52,020 nt of DNA, from assembly GCF_019331805.1 (NCBI RefSeq), contig NZ_JAHBBE010000018.1, forward strand, positions 1-52,020. The letters are read 5' to 3'. Positions 45,249-52,020 of this stretch are shown piece after piece; within the stretch, counting starts at the first letter, position 1; each line of letters opens with the position of its first letter. The position numbers and the translations under genes were made by a program. Below the pieces are notes generated by a model. It was given only the letters and a program-made list of their open reading frames with translations. It was not told the DNA's origin and did not search any database. The DNA comes from Bifidobacterium pongonis (GTDB lineage: Bacteria; Actinomycetota; Actinomycetes; Actinomycetales; Bifidobacteriaceae).

Positions 45249-46229
45249 ATGTCCAATTCGGACAATCACCGTCAATCCCGCGCCGAACGCCGCGCGGCCA
45301 ACGAAGCCGCGGCCAAGGCCGCCGCGGAACGTGCGGCCAAGGAACGCCGCCAGCAGACCGTCATCGGCGCGTGCGTCCTGGCGGTCATCGTCGTACTCGT
45401 CGCGGTGATCGCCCTCGCCATCTGGCAGCCGTGGAAGAGCAGCAAGTCCTCGGAGAGCAGCAATGCCAGCAGTCTGACCGTCAAGCAGGCGTATGACGAA
45501 CTGCAGAAGGTCAAGAACAAGCCCACCACCGCGGACAGCAAGGGCGGCATCCTGATTTCGAAGGACGGCGTGGGCAAGAAGGTCGCGGGCGCACCCACCG
45601 TGGCCGTCTACATGGACTTCATGTGCTCCGGCTGCGGCAGTTTCAACCGTCTGGTCGACCCGACCTTGGAGAAGATGCTCGACGCCGGTCAGGTGAACCT
45701 CGAGCTGCATCCCATGTCGTTCGGCGACCGTTGGAGCAAGGACAACTACTCCACCAGGGCCGCGAACATGCTGCTGTACATCACCGAGCATGACAGCGAT
45801 CCGAACCATATCCTCGGCTTCATCTCGAACATGTACGCCGACGACTTCCAGCCCGCCGAGAACTCCGGCGTCACCACTTCCGACGATCAGATGAAGAAGC
45901 AGGCCACCAAGGCCGGCGTGTCCGCCAAGGTCGCCGACGCCGCGGTCACCGACAAGTACACCGCCTGGCTGGATGCCATCGACACGTACACGCCGAAGCG
46001 CAGCGAGCTGTGGAACACGTCCGGCGATCTCAAGGGCCAGATGACCACGCCCACCATCACGATCAACGGAAAGTTCTGGGATATGAACGAATCCCAGTCC
46101 GTGTATTCCGACACCAAGACCGGTTTGCTGGCGGCTTTGGGCATCGACGAGGATAAGGTCGGTGTCGAAGGCACCATGCCGTCGATCGGCGCGAATGGCA
46201 AACCGATTGCCCCTTCAGCGGATAAGTAA
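45249..46229 (+). CDS. Membrane-bound DsbA-like thiol-disulfide protein
   Basis: A 326-residue protein with a charged N-terminus, one membrane helix (residues about 37-58, VIGACVLAVIVVLVAVIALAIW), a Ser/Lys linker and an extracellular thioredoxin-like domain of the DsbA/Thioredoxin_4 type. The redox motif is Cys126-Ser-Gly-Cys129 (MCSGC) after VAVYMDF. A cis-Pro region appears in TTPTITINGKF. In actinobacteria such proteins catalyse disulfide formation in secreted proteins, usually with VKOR. The ATG at 45249 follows AAAGGAG. A tRNA-Thr gene comes next on the same strand. Confidence 0.92.
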   Translation: MSNSDNHRQSRAERRAANEAAAKAAAERAAKERRQQTVIGACVLAVIVVLVAVIALAIWQPWKSSKSSESSNASSLTVKQAYDELQKVKNKPTTADSKGGILISKDGVGKKVAGAPTVAVYMDFMCSGCGSFNRLVDPTLEKMLDAGQVNLELHPMSFGDRWSKDNYSTRAANMLLYITEHDSDPNHILGFISNMYADDFQPAENSGVTTSDDQMKKQATKAGVSAKVADAAVTDKYTAWLDAIDTYTPKRSELWNTSGDLKGQMTTPTITINGKFWDMNESQSVYSDTKTGLLAALGIDEDKVGVEGTMPSIGANGKPIAPSADK

Positions 46230-46288
46230 GCGTTTCCATCCAGTGGAACTGATATGCTTCTCTGTGTCTGTGTGCTGAAACGCACACC

Positions 46289-46362
46289 GCCTCTTTAGCT
46301 CAGATGGCCAGAGCGGCCGCCTTGTAAGCGGCAGGTCGTCGGTTCGATCCCGACAAGAGGCT
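46289..46362 (+). tRNA. tRNA-Thr (TGT)
   Basis: A 74-base cloverleaf: acceptor GCCTCTT/AAGAGGC, D-arm GCTC...GAGC, anticodon stem GCCGC/GCGGC around CTTGTAA (anticodon TGT), and T-arm GTCGG/CCGAC with TTCGATC. CCA is not encoded. Confidence 0.96.
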
Positions 46363-46391
46363 CTTACCCCACCTGGGGCTACAATAGAAGA

Positions 46392-46566
46392 ACAGACGTC
46401 GCTCGAGTAAGAGTGAAGGGCCTCACCCCCTAATTCGGCCCTTCCATATGGGGCCAGAGCATCCCCCTAATCTGCTCTGCCCCTAAGAGGGGGCGGGAAC
46501 ATTCCCCTTCTCTCCCGCCCCCTCTTTCTACTTTCACCCCGTCCCACGCGGACGGGGTCTTTTTTT
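46392..46566 (+). ncRNA. Multi-hairpin RNA with C-rich loops (6C-like)
   Basis: Three strong hairpins followed by a terminator. Hairpin 1: 46415-46422 with 46437-46444 (GAAGGGCC/GGCCCTTC), loop with CCCCCTAAT. Hairpin 2: 46450-46461 with 46473-46483 (one bulge), loop TCCCCCTAATC. Hairpin 3: 46486-46498 with 46513-46525 (13 bp perfect), loop with CCCC. Terminator: 46536-46544 with 46550-46558, then seven T. A -10-like TACAAT at 46380-46385 would put the start near 46392; a -35 is not clear. Repeated hairpins with exposed C runs are the hallmark of the actinobacterial 6C small RNA, though here the loops have five Cs followed by TAAT. Read-through from tRNA-Thr is also possible. Confidence 0.78.
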
Positions 46567-46680
46567 GTGGTGAAATGGCTTACACTCGCCGGTTCCCCGA
46601 GGAGACATCACTTCCTGCCATTAAGATTGGGCGCGGTATGCCCGAACGCCACTGACGGCGGGTCTGGAAAGAGGTTGTAT

Positions 46681-48267
46681 ATGGCACGGAGATGGACACC
46701 GCAACGGTTCATGAGAATGCGTCGCGTTCGTGTCGCCGTCTGCGCGATCACGGTCGCCGCTATGGCGGTGGCGACGTTCGCACTGACCACGCGCAAGGCC
46801 GTCGCGTTGAACGTCAACGGCAAAACCACCATGGTGACCACCTATGCCATGACTGTCGACCGTCTGTTGGAGGAGCAGGGCATCAACGTCCGTTCGCACG
46901 ATCTGGTGCAGTCCACATCCGGCGGCAATCTGGCCGATCATGCGGTCGTCACCGTGCGCAACGCCTATCAGACCACGGTGAACGTTGACGGCGAGGAGAT
47001 TCCGTTCTGGACGGTGGCGGACAGCGCCGATCAGCTGATCGGTTTCTTCAAGGCGAACGAGAGCAAGGCTTCCAGCATCACCGTCAACATCGATAACGTG
47101 TACAAGCAGCTCACCGGCGGCATGGTGATCAACCGCAAGGGACCGGTCACCGTGATGGCCGACGGCAAAAGCTCGCAGGCCCCGAACGGCAAGCTTCCGG
47201 CCGCTTCCATCCTTGATTCCAAGGGCATCACCGTGGGCAAGGAGGACCGGGTGAGCGTCACGGAAAGCGGTTCGGAGACCGTGCTGCGCGTGCAGCGCGT
47301 GACGCATGGGCAGGAGACGCGCACCAAGGTCGTCCCGTTCGAGACGCAGACCATCGTGGATTCCTCGCTGCAGCCCGGCGAGACGGTGATCCGCCAGCAG
47401 GGTGAGAACGGCGAGATCCAGCAGACGTACAGCGTGACCTATGTCGACGGTGTCTCCGACACCGAAACGCTGGAGAACGAGACCACCACCAAGGCGTCGG
47501 TGAACCAGGTGGTGGCGGTCGGCCCGGCGAAGGCCGAGACCGATGATGATAGCAAGGATTCCGGCGATGGTTCCGACACGGATTCCGGTAAGGATTCCAG
47601 CAAGGACTCCGGCAAGAGCGATGATTCGGATTCCTCGAAGAAGGACGATTCCAGCAAGAGCGATACCGACACCGGCAATGGCAAGTCGGATTCCAAGACG
47701 GATTCCGGCAAGTCCGACTCCGCTTCGAAGAGTGATACCGGCACCACCCAGAAGCCGAGCCAGAACACGAACCAGAATCAGAACACGAACCAAAACCAGA
47801 ACAACCAGAACAACCAGAACAGCGGGCAGACCACCCAGAAACCGAATCAGAACACCAACAACAACCAGAACAACAGTCAGAACAACAACCAGACCACTCA
47901 GAAGCCGAGCCAGAACACCAACAACAATACGAACAGCGGCTCGTCCTCCAGCGGCCGCCTGTGGCACCCCAGCGTAGCCCAGGCGCAGGCGTACGCCGCC
48001 GCCGCGGCCGCCCAGCGCGGTTGGACCGGCGCGGACTGGGACGCCCTCGTCTGGATCTGGAACCACGAGTCGAGCTGGCTGTGGAACGCGGAGAACCCGT
48101 ACTCCGGCGCATATGGCATCCCTCAGGCCCTGCCGCCCGATAAGATGGGCGCCGGCTACAGGGACGACGCCGCCGTCCAGATTGACTGGGGCTTGACTTA
48201 TATTGCTGGACGCTATGGCAGTCCGAGCCAAGCCAAACAATGGTGGCTGCAGCATAACTGGTACTGA
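46681..48267 (+). CDS. Resuscitation-promoting-factor-like cell-wall lysozyme (DUF348, G5, SLT-like)
   Basis: A 528-residue secreted protein of RpfB layout. A membrane/signal helix (residues about 19-35) precedes DUF348 repeats (about 40-185, each like LNVNGKTTMVTTYAMTVDRLLEEQGI), a G5 domain (about 190-280), a Ser/Asp/Lys low-complexity stretch (about 285-357), an Asn/Gln-rich stretch (about 358-420) and a C-terminal lysozyme-like domain, with the probable catalytic Glu463 in WNHESSW and the end motif AKQWWLQHNWY. It would cleave peptidoglycan outside the cell. ATG 46681 follows GGAAAGAGG. rsmA starts 14 bases later, as in many actinobacteria where rpfB, rsmA and ispE are adjacent. Confidence 0.93.
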   Translation: MARRWTPQRFMRMRRVRVAVCAITVAAMAVATFALTTRKAVALNVNGKTTMVTTYAMTVDRLLEEQGINVRSHDLVQSTSGGNLADHAVVTVRNAYQTTVNVDGEEIPFWTVADSADQLIGFFKANESKASSITVNIDNVYKQLTGGMVINRKGPVTVMADGKSSQAPNGKLPAASILDSKGITVGKEDRVSVTESGSETVLRVQRVTHGQETRTKVVPFETQTIVDSSLQPGETVIRQQGENGEIQQTYSVTYVDGVSDTETLENETTTKASVNQVVAVGPAKAETDDDSKDSGDGSDTDSGKDSSKDSGKSDDSDSSKKDDSSKSDTDTGNGKSDSKTDSGKSDSASKSDTGTTQKPSQNTNQNQNTNQNQNNQNNQNSGQTTQKPNQNTNNNQNNSQNNNQTTQKPSQNTNNNTNSGSSSSGRLWHPSVAQAQAYAAAAAAQRGWTGADWDALVWIWNHESSWLWNAENPYSGAYGIPQALPPDKMGAGYRDDAAVQIDWGLTYIAGRYGSPSQAKQWWLQHNWY

Positions 48268-48281
48268 TCGAAGGCTTTACG

Positions 48282-49214
48282 ATGACCGATATTCCCGACA
48301 CCGCATCGACCGCGCATCTTCTCGGCGCCGCCGATATCCGACGCATCGCCGACGAGGCCGGCGTAAGCCCGACCAAGAAGTTCGGCCAGAACTTCGTCAT
48401 CGACCCGGGCACCGTCCGGCGCATCGTGCGTGAAGCGCACGTTCAGCCCGATACGCATGTGCTGGAGGTCGGCCCCGGACTCGGCTCGCTGACGTTGGCG
48501 ATCCTGGAGACGGGCGCCACCATGACCGCCGTGGAGATCGACCCGCCGCTGGCCGACCGTCTCCCGCAGACCGTGGCCGAATTCATGCCGGACGCCTCCG
48601 GGCGCCTGTCCGTCATCAACCGCGACGCACTCACCGTGGGCCCGGAAACACTGCCGGAATTCGCGGACGGCAAGCCGTTCACGCTGGTGGCGAACCTGCC
48701 GTACAACGTGGCCACGCCGATCCTGCTGACGTTGCTGGAACGATTCAGCAATCTCGATTCCTTCCTCGTCATGGTGCAGAAGGAGGTTGCCGACCGTCTG
48801 GCCGCAACCCCCGGCAATAAGATCTACGGCACGCCCAGCGTAAAGCTCGCCTGGTATGGCGAAGCGAAGCGCGTGGGCACGATCGGACGCAACGTGTTCT
48901 GGCCTGCGCCGAACGTGGATTCCGCGCTCGTGCATTTCCGCCGTTTCGATACGCCCCGCCCGCAGCAATTGCGTGACCGCACGTTCGCGCTGATCGATGC
49001 GGCGTTCGGTCAGCGGCGCAAGACCCTGCACGCGGCGTTGAAGAAGATCGTTCCCGCCGAGGCCTTCAGCGCCGCCGGCATCGATCCGACCCGCCGTGGC
49101 GAAACGCTCACCATCGACGAGTTCATGGCTCTGGCCAAGGCCATCGAAGCCGGTTCCGGCACGGCGAACACGGCAAACACGGCAAACACGGCAAACCCGG
49201 AGGGCCGCGCATGA
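48282..49214 (+). CDS. rsmA: 16S rRNA dimethyladenosine transferase
   Basis: A 310-residue KsgA/RsmA methyltransferase that dimethylates A1518 and A1519 of 16S rRNA. Motifs: KKFGQNFVIDPGTVRRIV, the SAM-binding LEVGPGLGSLT, and the catalytic NLPYNV. The C-terminal end carries an unusual (Ala-Asn-Thr) run encoded by four 9-bp DNA repeats, after the last conserved helix. The TGA overlaps the start of ispE by four bases (ATGA), indicating translational coupling. Confidence 0.96.
   Translation: MTDIPDTASTAHLLGAADIRRIADEAGVSPTKKFGQNFVIDPGTVRRIVREAHVQPDTHVLEVGPGLGSLTLAILETGATMTAVEIDPPLADRLPQTVAEFMPDASGRLSVINRDALTVGPETLPEFADGKPFTLVANLPYNVATPILLTLLERFSNLDSFLVMVQKEVADRLAATPGNKIYGTPSVKLAWYGEAKRVGTIGRNVFWPAPNVDSALVHFRRFDTPRPQQLRDRTFALIDAAFGQRRKTLHAALKKIVPAEAFSAAGIDPTRRGETLTIDEFMALAKAIEAGSGTANTANTANTANPEGRA
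49161..49196. repeat. Four 9-bp tandem repeats inside rsmA
   Basis: ACGGCGAAC at 49161-49169 then three copies of ACGGCAAAC to 49196, coding a repeated Thr-Ala-Asn at the C-terminus. The 9-base unit keeps the frame when copy number changes. Confidence 0.85.
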
Positions 49215-50155
49215 GCGACACCCCACGCAGCGTCGTCGTCGAATGCCCTGCGAAAACGAATCTCACGCTTGAAGTGGGCGAGCCCCGCAGCGAATGGGGA
49301 GGCCGCCACGAACTCGACACCATCTACTGCGCCATCAGCCTGACGGACACCGTCACCGTCACGGAGAAACCCGTCGACGCCGGGTTCTCGCTGGAACTCG
49401 ACGGCACGCATCTGGGCGATCTGGCCTCCTCGCAGGCGGATATGCGCCGCAATCACGCGGTGCTCGCCCTGTTCGCCATGGCCGAAGCGGCCGGGCGCGA
49501 ACCGAACGTCGGCATTTCCATCACGAAGCGCATTCCCGTGGGCGGCGGGCTCGCCGGCGGTTCCGTCGACGCGGCCGCGACAATTCTCGGCCTGAACGAA
49601 TTGTGGGACTTGCACTGGCCTGTGGAGAAGCTGCAGCATGTCGCCGCCACGCTGGGAGCCGACATGCCGTTCTGCGTGGCCGGTGGTTACGCGCGCGGCA
49701 CCGGTTACGGGGAACGCATCAGCATCTACTCCCCCGATTCCGCCGAAGCCCGGGATCTGCGCGACCGTGGGTTCGCCGGTCCGCTGCTGGTGGGCGCCTA
49801 CCAGTCACAGCTGAGCACGCCCGAAGTCTACGCGGCTTTCGACCAGATCGGAGCCAAGCCGGGCGACGCGAATCATCTGCAGAACGCCACGATCAGCCTG
49901 CATCCGCGCAGTGGCCACGCCATCGACGACGCGCTGGCGGCCGGCGCATCCCATGCGTTCGTGTCCGGATCGGGCCCGTCGGTCATCGCTTTCACGCCCA
50001 CGCCGGCCATTCGGCAGGCGGTTATCGAGGCTTGGAAGCGCAACGCGAGCGTCGACCGTATCATCGCCGCGAGCGCACCCGCGGTACCGTCCGTGAGCGT
50101 CACGGTAACGCGATACAGTGAAACAGCATTCCGAAGCGAAGGGACAACGCAATGA
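49211..50155 (+). CDS. ispE: 4-Diphosphocytidyl-2-C-methyl-D-erythritol kinase
   Basis: A 314-residue GHMP kinase, the fourth enzyme of the MEP route to isoprenoid precursors. The N-terminal PAKTNLTLEVGEPRSEWGGRHELDTIYCAISL replaces the usual PAKINL start, and the ATP loop is IPVGGGLAGGSVDAAATI (about residues 112-129). The C-terminal FVSGSGPSVIAF glycine loop is present. It overlaps rsmA by 4 bases and the next gene by 4 bases, so the three are read from one coupled message. Confidence 0.95.
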   Translation: MSDTPRSVVVECPAKTNLTLEVGEPRSEWGGRHELDTIYCAISLTDTVTVTEKPVDAGFSLELDGTHLGDLASSQADMRRNHAVLALFAMAEAAGREPNVGISITKRIPVGGGLAGGSVDAAATILGLNELWDLHWPVEKLQHVAATLGADMPFCVAGGYARGTGYGERISIYSPDSAEARDLRDRGFAGPLLVGAYQSQLSTPEVYAAFDQIGAKPGDANHLQNATISLHPRSGHAIDDALAAGASHAFVSGSGPSVIAFTPTPAIRQAVIEAWKRNASVDRIIAASAPAVPSVSVTVTRYSETAFRSEGTTQ

Positions 50156-50784
50156 CTGAGCCGTATGACGAACGTGCAGCCCGCAAAGCGTATATGCGCC
50201 GCCGCCAGACGACGGTGTTCACCATCACAGCCGTGATTCTCGTGGTCGCTTTGGTCGTGTCCTGCCTGGTCTCCTTCAAGGTGATCACCTTCGAGACCAA
50301 TACGAAGACCGTCGCCCAGCCGAATTACGGCCAGGCGGTTCCCTGCGCCGCGAAGAACTCGGACGGCAGCGCCATGAAGTGGGCCGACAACAACACCGTG
50401 CCCGTACGTGTGCGCAACGGCACCGAGTTCGCAGGCTTGGCCAAGGCCGTCGGCGAGGCGTTGCAGGACCGTCAGTTCAATGTGGTGACGATCGACAACT
50501 ACCCCAGTTCGAAGGTCAACCGCACCACCATCTATTTCGGTGTGAACGCCATCAACCCGGCCTATACGCTGAACGCGTATTTCAAGGATGCCGTCATGGT
50601 GATGGATGACCGTCAGGATCGTCTGGTCGACGTGGTGCTCGGCGCCACGTTCAACGATCTGAACAAGGAACGCGACGTCAAGAAGCAGGGCGATACGATC
50701 AAGGATTTCGAAGGCTGCAAGACAGTTGACGAGATGAACAAGCTCGGCCTGCCGAAGGCATCCGAGCACACCGCGGTCAACTGA
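50152..50784 (+). CDS. LytR C-terminal domain membrane protein
   Basis: A 210-residue protein with a basic N-terminus, one membrane helix (residues about 21-45, TVFTITAVILVVALVVSCLVSFKVI) and an extracytoplasmic LytR_C-type domain (about 70-170: VPVRVRNGTEFAGLAKAVGEALQDRQFNVVTIDNYPSS...TIYFG). LytR_C domains occur attached to, or beside, LytR-CpsA-Psr cell-wall ligases; here the ligase domain is absent. Function unknown, probably envelope-related. Its ATG overlaps the ispE stop by 4 bases. Confidence 0.87.
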   Translation: MTEPYDERAARKAYMRRRQTTVFTITAVILVVALVVSCLVSFKVITFETNTKTVAQPNYGQAVPCAAKNSDGSAMKWADNNTVPVRVRNGTEFAGLAKAVGEALQDRQFNVVTIDNYPSSKVNRTTIYFGVNAINPAYTLNAYFKDAVMVMDDRQDRLVDVVLGATFNDLNKERDVKKQGDTIKDFEGCKTVDEMNKLGLPKASEHTAVN

Positions 50785-50809
50785 TCGGCACGCGAATCGC
50801 AAGCACGAG

Positions 50810-50848
50810 AAAAGCCCCTTCCCGCTCATGGCGGGAGGGGGCTTCGTC
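50810..50848. terminator. Bidirectional terminator between LytR_C gene and pcnA
   Basis: A 14-bp stem with one T-G pair (50812-50825 and 50831-50844, arm AAGCCCCTTCCCGC). On the minus strand TTTTCT follows, so it can end pcnA; on the plus strand it closes the rsmA-ispE-LytR_C transcript. Confidence 0.85.
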
Positions 50849-50899
50849 ATAATGCCGTTTGCCGGATTTCGCCGCTTGGCGGCCGGAACCCGCGGGAAA

Positions 50900-52020
50900 T
50901 CACGCCTCCTGCTGCTCGGCGTACCAGCGCCGCAGCTCGGCCACGGCGACGTCATGCTCCACCGGGCCGTTATCGAGACGGTAGTCGAGCATGTGCTTGT
51001 ACGCCTTGCCGATCATCGGGCCGGGTTCGAGCCCCAGCAGGTCCATGATCTCGTTGCCGTTGATATCCGGGCGGATCGCGTCGAAGTCCTCCTTCTTCTT
51101 CAGCTCGCGCACGCGATCCTCCATCTCGTCCATCGCGCTGGAGAACACCATCGCCTTGCGACGGTTCTGCGTGGTCGCGTCGGCGCGCGTCAGGCGGTTC
51201 AGACGCTCGTACAGGTGCCCGGCGTCCTTCACGTAGCGGCGGACCGCGGAATCCGTCCACGGCTCGTCCACGTAGCCGTGGAAGCGCAGATGCAGGTTCA
51301 CCAGTTCGCTGACGTCCTCGACCATGTGGTGGTCGAAGTGGAGCGCGCGCAGGCGCTTGCGGGTCAGTTTCGCGCCCACCACGTCGTGATGGTGGAAGCT
51401 GACCTTGCCGCCTGCCTCGAACCTTCTGGTCTTCGGCTTGCCGATATCGTGCATCAGCGCGGCGAGGCGAAGCGTCAGATCCGGGCGCGGCACGGGGCCG
51501 TTGTCGTCGGTTTCCAGCGCGACCGCACGGTCGAGCACGATCATGGTGTGTTCGAATACGTCCTTGTGGCGGTGATGCTCGTCGATTTGCAGTTCCAGCG
51601 CGGGAATCTCGGGGAACACGATGTCGGCCAGGCCGGATTCCACCAACGCTTCGATGCCGGCGCGCGGGCGGTCGGAGAGCAGCATTTTGGTGAGTTCGTC
51701 GCGCACGCGTTCGGCGGAGACGATGCGGATGCGATCGGTCATGTCGTACATGGCTTCGGCGGTTTCCGCTTCGATGGTGAAGCCCAGTTGGGCCACGAAA
51801 CGCACCGCGCGCATCATGCGCAGCGGGTCGTCGTCGAAGGATTGACGCGGGTCGACCGGCGTGCGCAGAATGCCTTTGGCCAGGTCGTTGGCGCCGCCGA
51901 ACGGGTCCACGAATTCCAGGTCGGGCACGCGCAGCGCCATGGCGTTCACGGTGAAATCGCGGCGCGACAGGTCGCCTTCCAGCGTGTCGCCGTACGCCAC
52001 TTCGGGTTTGCGTGAATCCG
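50900..52020 (-). CDS. pcnA: CCA-adding tRNA nucleotidyltransferase (5' part missing)
   Basis: The C-terminal 373 or so residues of the enzyme that adds or repairs the 3' CCA end of tRNAs; the start lies beyond the window's right edge. In frame to the edge the protein reads DSRKPEVAYGDTLEGDLSRRDFTVNAMAL, a core nucleotidyltransferase block. Next come DPFGGANDLAKGILRTPVDPRQSFDDDPLRMMRAVRF and an HD domain (LRLAALMHDIGKPKT). The HD domain and layout match the actinobacterial form. Because none of the four tRNAs in the window encodes CCA, this enzyme is required. In actinobacteria pcnA lies in the region leading to dnaA. Confidence 0.95.
   Translation of the reverse strand, partial: DSRKPEVAYGDTLEGDLSRRDFTVNAMALRVPDLEFVDPFGGANDLAKGILRTPVDPRQSFDDDPLRMMRAVRFVAQLGFTIEAETAEAMYDMTDRIRIVSAERVRDELTKMLLSDRPRAGIEALVESGLADIVFPEIPALELQIDEHHRHKDVFEHTMIVLDRAVALETDDNGPVPRPDLTLRLAALMHDIGKPKTRRFEAGGKVSFHHHDVVGAKLTRKRLRALHFDHHMVEDVSELVNLHLRFHGYVDEPWTDSAVRRYVKDAGHLYERLNRLTRADATTQNRRKAMVFSSAMDEMEDRVRELKKKEDFDAIRPDINGNEIMDLLGLEPGPMIGKAYKHMLDYRLDNGPVEHDVAVAELRRWYAEQQEA

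Noticed and set aside
46567..46680. c-di-AMP (ydaO) riboswitch upstream of the rpf-like gene
   Set aside because: Such switches often precede rpf genes, but the 114 bases here lack the conserved sequence blocks and are too short.

Overview
The window reads as a chromosomal stretch of a high-GC actinobacterium, most likely a Bifidobacterium. Pointers are the GC-rich codon use, actinobacterial small proteins (DUF3073, a DLW-39-like peptide, an SCP-like protein), a PEP carboxylase starting at TTG, a resuscitation-promoting-factor-type lysozyme with DUF348/G5 domains, and the order rpf-like, rsmA, ispE, LytR_C, pcnA. The genus is inferred from gene content and not proven. About 44 genes, four tRNAs, one probable structured small RNA and many hairpin terminators are supported.

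Region by region. 0-7 kb: an array of DnaA-box-like 9-mers, a rhomboid protease, a DLW-39-like peptide, glycogen phosphorylase with a long structured 3' tail, an SCP-like protein, a DUF3073 protein and trpS. 7-16.6 kb: a large nested inverted repeat, a PutP-type symporter, a ThrE-type exporter, PEP carboxylase, a three-helix membrane protein split by an in-frame TAG, an ArsC-like phosphatase/reductase, a beta-carbonic anhydrase and a hexapeptide acetyltransferase. 17-19.5 kb: tRNA-Ile and tRNA-Ala, a CNNM/HlyC-type membrane protein and a YgjP-like metallopeptidase. 19.6-23.6 kb: a gluconate module (GntR regulator, gluconokinase, gluconate permease, short 6-phosphogluconate dehydrogenase) that would feed gluconate to ribulose 5-phosphate. 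23.7-27.2 kb: tRNA-Ala(CGC) and a 1042-residue coiled-coil surface protein with a central CAP (SEC10/PgrA-like) domain and an LASTG sorting signal.

27.4-34.8 kb: a LacI regulator, a sugar-binding lipoprotein, two permeases and a GH31 alpha-xylosidase form one regulon with recognisable LacI-type operators; no transporter ATPase is present. 35-41 kb: rsmI, a coupled pair (AbiEi-like protein and variant leucine-rich-repeat protein), metG (possibly leaderless) and gdhA. 41-43 kb: an AlbA_2/ATPase protein of lower GC behind a composite palindromic operator, probably an acquired gene. 43-52 kb: a membrane Ser/Thr kinase, a DsbA-like thiol protein, tRNA-Thr, a multi-hairpin RNA with C-rich loops resembling the actinobacterial 6C RNA, an rpfB-like gene, rsmA, ispE, a LytR_C protein and the 3' part of pcnA, which runs off the window.

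The items most worth following are the C-rich-loop RNA beside tRNA-Thr, the palindromic operator of the AlbA_2 gene, the DnaA-box array at the left edge, the nested inverted repeat after trpS, the amber-split membrane gene and the CAP/LASTG surface protein.
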